Shown: in pieces, positions 18,388 to 28,500 of the stretch
How the letters are laid out: each line of letters starts with the position of its first letter
How positions within the stretch are numbered: position 1 is the stretch's first letter
Source: Pseudomonas marginalis
GTDB lineage: Bacteria > Pseudomonadota > Gammaproteobacteria > Pseudomonadales > Pseudomonadaceae
DNA: 64,000 bases
Reading direction: 5' to 3'
Assembly: GCF_024169655.1 (NCBI RefSeq)
Contig: NZ_JALJWV010000001.1
Coordinates: 1,121,001 to 1,185,000, forward strand
Translations under genes and position numbers: made by a program
Notes under the pieces: generated by a model
The model's database searches: none
The model's input: the letters and a program-made list of their open reading frames with translations, nothing else
What the model was told of the DNA's origin: nothing

Positions 18388-21300
18388 TCACGGCTGTGGG
18401 CGTTTCACTGCGCTGCGTAGCAGGGTCAGCCAGTTGCGGTCGTTGGCCCGGCCCCAGCGGTAGGTGCCGTGGTCGTTGAATAACACCGAAATGTCCGCCA
18501 GGTACCAGGCGTACATTTTGATGCTGAGCTCGCGAATGTATTCGTTTGCCGGGCAGACGATGGCCGCCCAGGGGTCACATATCCACAGGCCCCTCCAGCC
18601 CGCTTCGCTGAAGTTCAGCGTCGAACCCAATGTCGGGGGCGTTATACCCACCACCACAAACGCGTGAGCCGGTGGGCTGGTGCCCCAAACGCGCGAGGCA
18701 CCGCCGTTGAAACGGATCAATTCGTTCGCCACATGGGCCATCTGGTCGCAATTGCCCGCGCCGGTCTTGAGGATCACTTCGGTGTAGTTGGGCTGCCCGG
18801 CCCGGCTGTACTGCCACATCACCAGCGATTCGGCAATGGACAGCCGTTCCAACTCGTCGACCCCCAGCCCCGCGACGTTGGACGGGCCGATGCCGGTGGC
18901 CTTGACCAGCGCCAGGGTGCTGGCCTGGGCCTTGGTGGCCAGGTACTGATTGATGGTCTGGCCCGGCTGGGCAACGTAGTGCGGCCAGGTGTCGAGCTGT
19001 AAGGGGGCGGCGGCCACATCCAGGTCCAGGCGTTCGCCCTGATCGCTGGCGTTGAGCAACAGCTCGCGCTGCTTGATGGTTCGCAGGCCTTCGGCCTGCT
19101 CGGTCAGGCGCCTGCGTTTTGCGGCACTGAAACCGCGCGAGGCGAGTTGCATGTTCAGTACCTCCAGGGTGGGCAGGGTGACCAGCGGACGGTTATGCAC
19201 AAACCCGGCGGCGCTCAAATAGTCGAGCTTGCGCTGGCTGAATGCACGGATCAGTTGTTCGGCTTCGCCACCCTGGCTGAAGTCCAGGCGGTTGAACAGC
19301 ATCGCGGGCGCGGGGGTGCTGGGGGTCGCTTCGTAAAAGACTCCGGCGTCGGCCTCCACGATAATGCGCGTGCCCCCGCCCGGGCTTAGCTCGATCGCCA
19401 TGGCGCGCAGGGTTCGTTTGTCGTCCGTACCGAGCGTCAGCCCGTTCAGTTCGACCACCCGCGTTTCGCGGGTGAGTTTATTGTCCACTTGATTGTTGGG
19501 CAGGCCGAATTGCGCTTCGTTCTCGATAAGCCGGCCGGTGACCTGGGGTTTGTAGGTCAACGGTGTCGGCGCGGCCACGGGCGTCAATTCAAATGCGGTG
19601 TTCTGGGGCGTCACTGCGTACAGCCGGCGGTTGTGGACCAGCTTGCGCGTGTCGGTGCCGATGGCAGGCGCGGGGATCAGGCGAATGTGTTCGATGGCCT
19701 CGGCCCGGCGTTGGTGGATCGGGGCGTTGAACGCGGTGAGTTTTTTGGTGAAGCAGATCAACGGGATCGGGCTGCGTTTGCTTCGTCTCGGGCCGCATTG
19801 GCTGTCGAAGCCTTCGGCGGCCTTGAAGTAGGCGGGCGAGGTCAGGTCGTCCAGATGGGTCGGCGCCTGGTGCTGCAGACGGAACAGGCTGTCGTGGTCG
19901 AGCAGGTCGGTGGCATCACGGCGCGCGATGAGCAGCGGCGGGGTGGCGAACAGGCGGTCGGTGACCAGCACCGGATGGCCCTTGGCGGTCTGCATCGGCG
20001 TCACGTCCAGGGCGTTGTCCAGGCGAAAGCTGGGGCTCGGTGGCCCGTAGGGTTTGCGGGTGAAGGGGTGGCAGGGGTGCCAGTGGTTTTTGTGCAGGAT
20101 TGCGTTGATGCGCAGCAGGTCACTGCCGCGCAACACCGTGCCGCTGCCGATGTCGGCGCCGGCCAGCAGCCGGGGGTAGTCCAGCAGGCGCAGGTCGGCG
20201 GTGTGGCGTTGCACCTGTGTGATGGCCGTGTCGAGGATTTTCCGTGTGCCGCTGCTCAGCCGGATCGCCCCGCTGCGTGCCAGCCTGAACAAGCCCGGAA
20301 GACCATCCAGCGGGTTCAGCACGGTGTTGAGGAAGGTGCTGCTCAAGCGGCCCAGTTGCAGCAGTTTGATCGGCAGCGGCGCGGTTTTTTTCAGCACGCT
20401 CAGCGATGCCTTGAGAAAGTGTTGGGTGGGAAACAACAGGGTCAACAGGTCGATGAAGCAGGCATATCCGCCGTCGATGACACGACGGGTGTTACCGGAG
20501 CCGAGGTCTTCGGCGCAGGACCAGAACGGCACGAAGGCTTTGAGGCGCTGCCACAATCGATCCCAGCGTTGTTGAAGCTGCTCGCGCTGCGTGGTGCCCC
20601 GGGCGTGCGCGTGCAAGGCATCGACTTCGAGGAAGAAGTGCTGCTGCACGATGGCTTGGGCAATCGTGCGATTGAGCGCCGAACCATAGGTCAGCGCGGT
20701 CGTCGGTGGGGGGGCGGACGTCGGTCTGAATGACCACAGCGTGTGTACGATCACCTTGGCGCGCTGCCCCGGCCGTGGCGGGCGCCCGCTGGCATAGGCG
20801 TCCCAGTCCAACGGCAGGTCATCGCCGATCAGCAGTGGGGTGACTGGATGGGTGGCATGGGGCGTGCCGCTGATCACCGTTATCAGCGTACCGCCCTCGC
20901 GGAACGCCAACGGCGCGCCGCTGCGTTTGTGAACGCGGTTCAACAGTGGGAACAGCTCGTATTCCTGCACCGCCGTGGCTGATGTGCCGCGCAGGATCAC
21001 GCCCATTCGGGCGCTGCGCGCCAGTTCCTCCTCCGGGCTCAGCAGGGCGAGGTCTTTGCCGGGCTCTTTTTTCAGCACCAACAGCTGCAGGTCGGCCTGT
21101 TGCAGGAACATCCGATCCGCCAGCGGCAGTTGCGCCAGCAGGTCTTCGATCAGGGTGCTGTAGGCCTGCTTCAGGCGTTCGATATGGGCGCTGAAGGCTG
21201 TGTCGAAGCGTTGATGAATATTGCCCAGGCGCCCGAACGACGGGCGCAGTCGCGCCAGGTCCAGCTCGGGCTCGGTGGATTGCCAGCGGCTGTCGCTCAG

Positions 21301-23583
21301 TTGGCCATCCATGTGCAACTCCACCAGGCTGTGCAGGCTGTAGTTCTGGCGTTCGTGATGGTGCATCGGAAAGCGCAGACTGCCGCCGGCGAGCGGTGGG
21401 ATGGGGCGCCACAGGCAGGCTTTGTCCAGCAATGGCTGGTTGGGGAAGACGTTCTTCAGGTCGGCCAGGGCAATGCTGCGGCGGCTTGGCGCTACGTCGG
21501 CAAAGGTGATCAGGGCCTGCTTCAAGGCGTGCAGGCGTTGCGTGAGGCGCAGCTTCAGCGCGTCGATTTCCTGCGCCAGGTAGGCAGTGGTGTCGCGCTC
21601 GGGCAGTTCGCCCACGGCGAGCGCCCAGTCGAGCAGGGTGCGGGTGGCGAGGTATTCGCGCCACTGTTGCTGCTCGGCGGTCGTGGGGGGCTGGGACGCC
21701 AGGGCGAGCATGTCGTGGTAGGTCAGGTGGCGCGGCGAGCCGGGCGCCATGGCCTGCGCGATCAAGACCCCTTGCTTGAAGCTCATCCAGGCGATCGAGG
21801 TGCGAAAGCACAAGGTCTCGGGCAGCTCCTGCACCAGAAACTCCGGCGCGGCAGCGGCCAACAACAGGTGGGCGGCGAGCGGTGCCGCGCGGGCCGAGAC
21901 GGTGCAGGTGCGGACCAAATGCAGTTCCAGGGCTTGGCGCACTTCGCCGTGGGGCTGGCCCGCGTGGGCGCTGAGGTCGAAACCGGCGACGGGCGCGCCC
22001 TCTTCGCCGGCTGCAGGGTCGAGGTCGAGGATCACTGCGCTCAGCACCAGCAGGTCGAGGCTGGTCTGGCTGGCGGTTTCGTCCGGGTGCTGCCCGTACC
22101 AGTGCAGCGCCGTCACCAGGCGTTGGCCGAGTTGTTGCGCCGGCTCCTGGCGCAGCAGTTGCTTGAGCAGATGATCGGCCTGGCGGCGGACCTCGTCGGC
22201 GGGTGTGTCGGTCAGCAGCGTGCCGCACAAGCGGTCGAGCAGGCGTGGAGGGCTGGCGGGCAGGTGGTTATTGGCCGTCGCGAGCAGGGTTTGCCGTTGC
22301 TCGCTCAGCAGTTGCAGCGGCGAGTGGGGCGTGGCGCTCAACAGCCCATGGTAGTCGTCGAACTCGACGCGGCGCGGCAGGTTCATCGCCAGGGCTTGCA
22401 GGGTGTCCTGGGCCTCGTCGACGTTGCGCGGTGGCTCAATATCATGTTGTTGCAGCAGTTGCTTGAGGGTGAAGGGGCCGCAGGCGGGGCGCGGGATGAC
22501 GGCGGGGTGGTGCGGCGCAGCGGAGTCCGGTGCGGGTGTCAGCGTCACGCTGGCGGTGTCGATCAGGTGGTCACTGGGCGGGTCCTGGATCAGCCCGCGC
22601 AAACACTCGGCCATGACGTCGCGGTCGTGGTCCTGGGCCAGCCACTGCTGGTATTGCATCAGGGCGAGATCGGAGTCGGCCAGGTCGCTGACCGGCAACG
22701 TGGTCAACGGCGTTGACTGGCGCAGCGTGTCGATCAGTGCGCGGGCGTCGGCGAGTGTGTCGGGCACCGGCAGATCGTGGCACTTCAGCAGTTGGGCGAG
22801 GCTGAACTGGCCGTTCTGGTGGATAAAGCTGCCGAGTTGCTCGGCGACCGCGACCAGTTGTTCGAGCTGGCCGTCGAGGGGCAGCGCGAGCAGGTGTTCG
22901 ATGTCGATATCCACCATCCCGCCCCAGGCGTTTTTGCCGATGAGCCGGCGCGTGGCAGGGTCGAACGTATACGCGCCGGGTTGCAGGCCGTCGACCACGT
23001 CCAGCGCCAGGAACGCGGGGCTGCGGGTGATGGCGTCGAGTAACGCGACGCCGGCTTGCTGGGTGCTGGCCCAGAACGAACCGGAATCGAGTGTGAAATA
23101 GGTCTTGTAGACGGAAAACAGGTTGAAGTCGTCGTCGAGCAGGGCTTGCAGTTGGTCGGCGATCTGCTGCTGGTCCTGATTCAACCGCCTCAAACGGTCA
23201 TTCAGGCCCGCCTTGGGGTCGACGAAGCTGTTCGATTGATCGAGCGCCTGGGTGATCACCCGGCGCTGGCCGCGATGCCCGGGGTAGGGGTAACCGTAGA
23301 ACTTCAGCACCGATTGCGCCGGCAGTTCGAGCGGCGCGGTATCGAGTGGCACATCCAGGCCCGCCAGCGCCACCGGCAGGCGCGTGGTCCAGGCCTGCAA
23401 GTGGGGGCGGCTGAGTGCGCGGCGGTACACCTGCAGCCAACAGCCCAGGGTGGAGTGCTCGGGCACGATCACTGTGGTGGAATTGCCGGTTGTCAGGTGG
23501 TTGAACAACGCGCTGATCAATTGGCCATCGGCGGCCAGGCGTTGCGTTCGACCTTGTTGGAGTACGTCGAAGGGGGTTGGCAT
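18388..23583 (-). CDS. Giant toxin with C-terminal papain-like/transglutaminase-fold domain
   Basis: This 1731-residue protein has a long region of DUF6543 / membrane-targeted-effector type followed by a compact C-terminal domain of about 150 residues. That domain has Cys1612 (GAGNCDQMA), His1640 (PAHAFVVVG) and Asp1670 (CDPWA), in the order and context of papain-like or transglutaminase-like toxins. Families with this triad include the Pasteurella multocida toxin C3 deamidase and the Tox-PLDMTX class, which deamidate or cleave host proteins. ATG 23583 is chosen over an upstream in-frame start at 23619 because AAGGA lies seven bases before it. No signal peptide was seen. It heads the minus-strand run that continues with the PBP and the LRR/NEL toxin. 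The triad is visible; the substrate is unknown. Confidence 0.72.
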   Translation of the reverse strand: MPTPFDVLQQGRTQRLAADGQLISALFNHLTTGNSTTVIVPEHSTLGCWLQVYRRALSRPHLQAWTTRLPVALAGLDVPLDTAPLELPAQSVLKFYGYPYPGHRGQRRVITQALDQSNSFVDPKAGLNDRLRRLNQDQQQIADQLQALLDDDFNLFSVYKTYFTLDSGSFWASTQQAGVALLDAITRSPAFLALDVVDGLQPGAYTFDPATRRLIGKNAWGGMVDIDIEHLLALPLDGQLEQLVAVAEQLGSFIHQNGQFSLAQLLKCHDLPVPDTLADARALIDTLRQSTPLTTLPVSDLADSDLALMQYQQWLAQDHDRDVMAECLRGLIQDPPSDHLIDTASVTLTPAPDSAAPHHPAVIPRPACGPFTLKQLLQQHDIEPPRNVDEAQDTLQALAMNLPRRVEFDDYHGLLSATPHSPLQLLSEQRQTLLATANNHLPASPPRLLDRLCGTLLTDTPADEVRRQADHLLKQLLRQEPAQQLGQRLVTALHWYGQHPDETASQTSLDLLVLSAVILDLDPAAGEEGAPVAGFDLSAHAGQPHGEVRQALELHLVRTCTVSARAAPLAAHLLLAAAAPEFLVQELPETLCFRTSIAWMSFKQGVLIAQAMAPGSPRHLTYHDMLALASQPPTTAEQQQWREYLATRTLLDWALAVGELPERDTTAYLAQEIDALKLRLTQRLHALKQALITFADVAPSRRSIALADLKNVFPNQPLLDKACLWRPIPPLAGGSLRFPMHHHERQNYSLHSLVELHMDGQLSDSRWQSTEPELDLARLRPSFGRLGNIHQRFDTAFSAHIERLKQAYSTLIEDLLAQLPLADRMFLQQADLQLLVLKKEPGKDLALLSPEEELARSARMGVILRGTSATAVQEYELFPLLNRVHKRSGAPLAFREGGTLITVISGTPHATHPVTPLLIGDDLPLDWDAYASGRPPRPGQRAKVIVHTLWSFRPTSAPPPTTALTYGSALNRTIAQAIVQQHFFLEVDALHAHARGTTQREQLQQRWDRLWQRLKAFVPFWSCAEDLGSGNTRRVIDGGYACFIDLLTLLFPTQHFLKASLSVLKKTAPLPIKLLQLGRLSSTFLNTVLNPLDGLPGLFRLARSGAIRLSSGTRKILDTAITQVQRHTADLRLLDYPRLLAGADIGSGTVLRGSDLLRINAILHKNHWHPCHPFTRKPYGPPSPSFRLDNALDVTPMQTAKGHPVLVTDRLFATPPLLIARRDATDLLDHDSLFRLQHQAPTHLDDLTSPAYFKAAEGFDSQCGPRRSKRSPIPLICFTKKLTAFNAPIHQRRAEAIEHIRLIPAPAIGTDTRKLVHNRRLYAVTPQNTAFELTPVAAPTPLTYKPQVTGRLIENEAQFGLPNNQVDNKLTRETRVVELNGLTLGTDDKRTLRAMAIELSPGGGTRIIVEADAGVFYEATPSTPAPAMLFNRLDFSQGGEAEQLIRAFSQRKLDYLSAAGFVHNRPLVTLPTLEVLNMQLASRGFSAAKRRRLTEQAEGLRTIKQRELLLNASDQGERLDLDVAAAPLQLDTWPHYVAQPGQTINQYLATKAQASTLALVKATGIGPSNVAGLGVDELERLSIAESLVMWQYSRAGQPNYTEVILKTGAGNCDQMAHVANELIRFNGGASRVWGTSPPAHAFVVVGITPPTLGSTLNFSEAGWRGLWICDPWAAIVCPANEYIRELSIKMYAWYLADISVLFNDHGTYRWGRANDRNWLTLLRSAVKRPQP

Positions 23584-24064
23584 GGGGAGATCCTTTCGCT
23601 GGGATTGCCGTCCTGGCAATCGAAGCGTCCCATGGTGAATGGGCGGCCCGGCTGCTGATATGGCGATGCTTCTCGTCCGACCGTGGCCGGCTTCCGCATT
23701 GTCTGCCTGATGGGCTCAAAGCATTGAAGCAGAGCCTTCGGCTGGGTATATACGGCCTAGGTAGGGGCATGACGCTGCACCAAAGCTGTGCAATACTCGG
23801 CGCGCGTCAAACGGAGAAAATCCCTACGCTATCCAGGTAATGCACCTCCACAAAAGCCGCTTTTACCGCGACTTCTCGCTGAATCTTGGCGTTTATTAAG
23901 TGAAAAACCCTGGCTTGAGCTTTTTATACTGCACCCCCGCTGATCTGGCCCTGGCCAGACGGGTTGGCCCATGAGGCGAGCCCGGTATGAGGCGTTGTGG
24001 CGGACCTGCCGTGACGTCGAGTACTCGGTGGCTTAATCCAATAACAAGACGAGGTTGTACCCCT
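23584..24064. other. Divergent intergenic region between papain-fold toxin and permease
   Basis: This 481-base gene-free stretch holds the promoters of both divergent genes. The clearest element is the NtrC-like dyad at 23776-23792. I searched by eye for a sigma-54 -24/-12 pair and found none with correct spacing. A TATACT hexamer at about 23926 could be a -10 for the permease, but no good -35 stands at the right distance. No convincing small gene or RNA was seen. Confidence 0.5.
23776..23792. promoter_or_regulatory. NtrC-like dyad upstream of the amino acid permease
   Basis: TGCACCAAAGCTGTGCA matches the classic enterobacterial NtrC site TGCACTAAAATGGTGCA at 13 of 17 positions, including the outer TGCAC and GTGCA half-sites. 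Control of an amino acid permease by nitrogen status would make sense. The missing sigma-54 promoter weakens the case, so this is a candidate only. It could equally act on the toxin run on the other strand. Confidence 0.35.
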
Positions 24065-25483
24065 ATGCCAGTTGGCAACCACCTGCCTCATGGCGAGACC
24101 GCTCAGGGCGGCCCGCTGAAACGTGAACTGGGCGAACGGCATATTCGCCTGATGGCCCTCGGCGCCTGCATCGGTGTCGGCCTGTTCCTTGGCTCGGCCA
24201 AGGCCATTGAAATGGCCGGCCCGGCGATCATGCTCTCTTACATCATTGGCGGCCTGGCGATCCTGGTGATCATGCGCGCGCTCGGCGAAATGGCGGTCCA
24301 CAACCCCGTCGCCGGTTCGTTCAGTCGCTATGCCCAGGATTACCTCGGCCCATTGGCGGGCTTCCTCACCGGTTGGAACTACTGGTTCTTGTGGCTGGTG
24401 ACCTGCGTCGCGGAAATCACCGCCGTGGCCGTGTACATGGGCGTCTGGTTCCCCGATGTGCCGCGCTGGATCTGGGCCCTGGCGGCGTTGATCAGCATGG
24501 GCACGGTCAACCTGATCGCGGTCAAGGCGTTCGGTGAGTTCGAGTTCTGGTTCGCCCTGATCAAGATCGTCACCATCATCGCCATGGTGATCGGCGGCGT
24601 CGGTATCATCGCGTTCGGCTTCGGCAATGACGGTGTGGCGCTGGGGATTTCCAACCTGTGGGCTCACGGCGGCTTCATGCCCAATGGTGTGCAGGGCGTG
24701 TTGATGTCCCTGCAAATGGTGATGTTCGCCTACCTGGGCGTGGAAATGATCGGCCTGACCGCCGGTGAAGCGAAGAACCCGCAGAAGACCATCCCGAATG
24801 CCATCGGCTCGGTGTTCTGGCGCATTCTGCTGTTCTACGTCGGCGCGTTGTTCGTGATTCTGTCGATCTACCCATGGAATGAAATCGGTACCCAGGGCAG
24901 CCCGTTCGTGATGACCTTCGAGCGTCTGGGCATCAAGACCGCTGCCGGTATCATCAACTTCGTGGTGATCACCGCCGCGTTGTCGTCCTGCAACGGCGGC
25001 ATCTTCAGCACCGGGCGCATGCTCTACAGCCTGGCGCAGAACGGCCAGGCCCCGGCAACCTTCGGCACCACCTCGCGCAACGGCGTACCGCGCAATGCGT
25101 TGCTGCTGTCGATCGCTGCGCTGCTGCTGGGCGTGTTGCTCAACTACCTGGTGCCGGAGAAAGTCTTTGTGTGGGTCACCTCGATTGCCACCTTCGGCGC
25201 GATCTGGACCTGGGTGATGATCCTGCTCGCGCAGCTCAAGTTCCGTAAGAGCCTGAGCCCGGCGGAACAGGCGGGCCTGAAGTACCGCATGTGGCTGTAC
25301 CCGATCAGTTCCTACCTGGCCCTGGCGTTTCTGGTGCTGGTGGTGGGCCTGATGGCGTACTTCCCGGACACCCGCGTCGCGCTGTATGTCGGCCCGGTAT
25401 TCCTGGTGCTGCTGACGGTGCTGTTCTATACGTTCAAGTTGCAACCGACCCAGGTTGCCCAAGGCGTCGCGCGCTCGGCGTAA
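24065..25483 (+). CDS. Amino acid permease, APC superfamily (ProY-like)
   Basis: This 472-residue inner-membrane transporter has about 12 hydrophobic segments. The first helix carries the APC hallmark GACIGVGLFLGS, and the second the segment GPAIMLSYIIGG. The region YLGVEMIGLTAGEAKNP is the conserved TM6/loop of the AAT family. The overall sequence is nearest to ProY-type proline or histidine permeases; the exact substrate cannot be told. ATG 24065 was chosen because the protein then begins just before the family's N-terminus, with GAGG about 12 bases upstream. A longer frame from 23987 has no support. It faces the second NEL gene, with a strong hairpin between the two. Base composition is like the housekeeping genes, so it is probably core sequence flanked by toxin genes. 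Confidence 0.85.
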   Translation: MPVGNHLPHGETAQGGPLKRELGERHIRLMALGACIGVGLFLGSAKAIEMAGPAIMLSYIIGGLAILVIMRALGEMAVHNPVAGSFSRYAQDYLGPLAGFLTGWNYWFLWLVTCVAEITAVAVYMGVWFPDVPRWIWALAALISMGTVNLIAVKAFGEFEFWFALIKIVTIIAMVIGGVGIIAFGFGNDGVALGISNLWAHGGFMPNGVQGVLMSLQMVMFAYLGVEMIGLTAGEAKNPQKTIPNAIGSVFWRILLFYVGALFVILSIYPWNEIGTQGSPFVMTFERLGIKTAAGIINFVVITAALSSCNGGIFSTGRMLYSLAQNGQAPATFGTTSRNGVPRNALLLSIAALLLGVLLNYLVPEKVFVWVTSIATFGAIWTWVMILLAQLKFRKSLSPAEQAGLKYRMWLYPISSYLALAFLVLVVGLMAYFPDTRVALYVGPVFLVLLTVLFYTFKLQPTQVAQGVARSA

Positions 25484-25491
25484 CGCTTGTT

Positions 25492-25522
25492 CAGGGCGGC
25501 CTGTGGCGCACAGGTCGCCCTG
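25492..25522. terminator. Bidirectional terminator hairpin, permease / second NEL toxin
   Basis: Two 13-base arms (CAGGGCGGCCTGT and ACAGGTCGCCCTG, one G-U pair) close a 5-base loop between the convergent stops. The position and stem strength fit a shared terminator, although no T-tract is present. Confidence 0.6.
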
Positions 25523-25528
25523 ATGCGC

Positions 25529-28500
25529 TCAATCGCGCTGCAACGCGTGAAGGGCGGCGTCCGTCAACTGGCCGATGAGGCGGTTGCGCTCGGCGGTCTG
25601 CGTGTCGATCAGCGCTTGCAGCTGGTCGAGGTGTTCGTCGGAGTGTTTGTCCGGCAGCTCCTTTTGCAAGAGCCCGATCTTGTAGCGGGTCACGTCCTTG
25701 ATGGTTAAAAACGGCTCGGGGAAGCGTCGTTCGAGGTAGTCGAGCCAGAAGTCGCGGGTTCTATAGGAGTTCGCCAGCCCTGGTGAGTTCTCCAGCCCAT
25801 GCAGTATTTGACGGGCCTGCTGGACATCGTTTTCGACCACGCCATATCCCTCCACGGAATACAACATTTGCTCGACCTGGACCGGCAGGTTGAATTCGTC
25901 GCGCAACCTCACCCGATAGAACAGGGTGATTTCGGCCGGGTCCGGCGAACGTCCTTGCACGGTCAAGCGGCTGATGTGATCGTCGGCGAACTGGTCGAGC
26001 TGCTCCAGGTAATACACCTGTTTGGCCAGGCCGAGCAGTTCGCGGTCGATCCGCTGTTTGTCGTACCGAGCGAGGGTCTGATGCACGCGGTGCATGAGTT
26101 CCATGTTGCTGAACAGCAGTATGGCCCCGTCGCCACAGGTGCCTGCGGCACTGGTGTTGAGGAACACTTTTTCGCGCAGCTCGGTGGACTCGCCCATGCC
26201 GTTGAGCAACCGCCAGACACGACGCGTCAGTGTTTTGCGTGTTGCGCCGCCCTGCTGGTAGTCCAACGATTTAGTCAGGTCTGCCAACACTCTGAAGGTG
26301 TCATCCGGCCGGGCGCCTTCCTGGCTTGATAGCGCGTCCCACAGTTGTTTCGCCGGCGCGTGTTGAGCGCTGTCGAGGGCGCCCAGCCAGGGCGCGACGT
26401 TACGTTCTGTCGCGGGCGAGTGAGTGATGCCTGGCACGGTTCTGACCATGATAATGCCGCTGTCGTTGCGGTATTGCTCCAGACGCTCCAGGGCTTGCGC
26501 GGACAGCGGGTTGCCATGCAGATAGATACGGCGGTTTCGCATGCGCGCCCTGATGTGAGTAAAGACTTGTTCGGGAATGCTGCTGATCTGATTTTCCTGC
26601 AAATACAGCGTGTTCAGATTCCCGTGCTCTGCGGCGCCTATCGGCCATTCATGGAGATCGGTGCCCCTTAGTCTCACGCTTGTGAGTTGGACCATCCGGG
26701 TAAGGTCCGGGGTGATGCCCAGGGGGTTGCCGCTCAGATTAAGACTGCGCAGATTGACCAGGTTGGTGAGTCGCCCGGCCGACGCTTCAGTTAAGCGGAG
26801 CCTGTTGAATTGCAGGTCCAGGTGGGTCAGTTGCGTCATGTCGGTGATAGCCGTGGGCAGTTCGGTCAGCTGACAGTCGATGTGTAAGGCGCGCACGTTA
26901 GGGAAAAGGGCGAGGAACGCGTGGCCTGCGGCGGGGAAGGTGTTCCCGGCGATACTCAAGTGCTCGATGTGTTCGAACCCGGTGAACCCCGTACCAAAGG
27001 CGTCTGTGGGGAGGTCATTGTCGTCCAGTCGCAACGTCAGCGAGTGGACGTCGAACAAGCCGGCAACATAATGCAACATCGACTCATCCCGTCGCCACGC
27101 CCTGCGCAGTTGGTTCGCGATATAGCGGCGTTGACCCAGATGCACGCCTAACGGGTCGGTCTGGGGGGCGTCGATGGCGCGAGGGGTGTCGCTCCAGCGT
27201 GTCAGTTCAGTGTCCATGAAGCTGAATTCGGCCTGGCGTCGGTCCAGTTCGATCAGGGCGGCGGGTTCTTCCAGGCCGAGTCGGTGGATGAAGGCGCGGG
27301 CGGCATCGTTGTCAAACCGAGGGTAGAGCTCCTGCACCCGGCTCCTCAGGCTCGGCGCACGATTACCGCCGAATGGCCAGAGCCAGTTCCAGACGGGGTA
27401 CGCCAGGAACGAGCGATCCAGGCCCATGGGTGGTTGCAGCCAGGGTTGCAGGTGAGGCAGGTCCAACAGACTCTTTATTTGCACACGTTGGGACAAGGCC
27501 AGGTTGGCTATCTGCTCGCGCAGTGGCGTGAGGTCGTATTCGGCAGTGATTCCCAACGAGGTCCGTTCGGCAGGGCTCAAGGTCTGGATGATGGCCGGCA
27601 GCAGGTGGCTGCCCCTGCCGTCGGGAGTGGCGAGTGCTGTGCCTTGAGGATCATAAGCGTGGTAAACCCGGTGTTGTTTGACCAACACTTTCCGGTTCGT
27701 CCCGGCCGGGTTGCCGGCGCCTTCTATGCTGGGGCCGTTGAAATGTCGGTCGCGCACCTCTATTCGAAGGTCCGTTGGCCAGCCGCTGACGGATTGAAGC
27801 AGGTGCAGGATGATCCGGTCGCTGTCCGGGTTGATCAGGTTGTCCAGGTACAAGCCCTCGAAGGCTCGATTCAGACGCACCTCGTGGGCGGTCAATCGGG
27901 CTTTTTCGCCCAGGCGCAGGCTTACCTTGTCATGCTCGTGCAACTGCTTGAGCTCGTGGGGCGTGGCGTGGCCGAGGATGCCGTCGACCGTGCTGTTGGG
28001 TAATTCCGGATGAGCGACCTTGAACCGTTCGCGTAACGCATTGGGGCCGCCGTGCTCGCTCTCCCGGTAGAGTGAGGTGAACAGATCGTTGGTTTCTTTC
28101 TCGGCAAACTCGATGATTTTTTTCACCAGTTTGAACAAGCGTTCTTCAGCAGATGCAGGTAACTCTCCGAGCAAGGCGTTGATCAGCGCATCGTGGCGGG
28201 CGAGTTGGTTCAGCAGCCGGGCCTCCTTGTACTGCGACTCGGTCACGCGGATCGTTTCAACATGCGGCCCCGAAGTGGCCGGGTGTTGATAGCGCACTTC
28301 ATTGTGCGGCCCGATGATCTGCAGCCGGTGGCTGTCCGGCCATTCCGGAAACCCGGAGATCACCAGCAATTGCAGGTCTGGATCGGCATCTTGCGTATTG
28401 GGGGCCTCCCGCAATGCTGCGATGAAGCGCTGGATCTGTTGTTCGATCTTGAAGCGTTTACAGGTGTCGGCGAGCAACGGCGGGGCCGGGTGACCGGCGC

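Noticed and set aside
20819..22716. Long open frames on both strands within the papain-fold toxin gene
   Set aside because: Arg/Ala/Gly-rich shadows of a high-GC gene with no domain or good ribosome site.
23700..24064. Possible sigma-54 -24/-12 promoter for the permease
   Set aside because: Near matches such as GGGCATGACGCTGCA have wrong spacing between the GG and GC elements.
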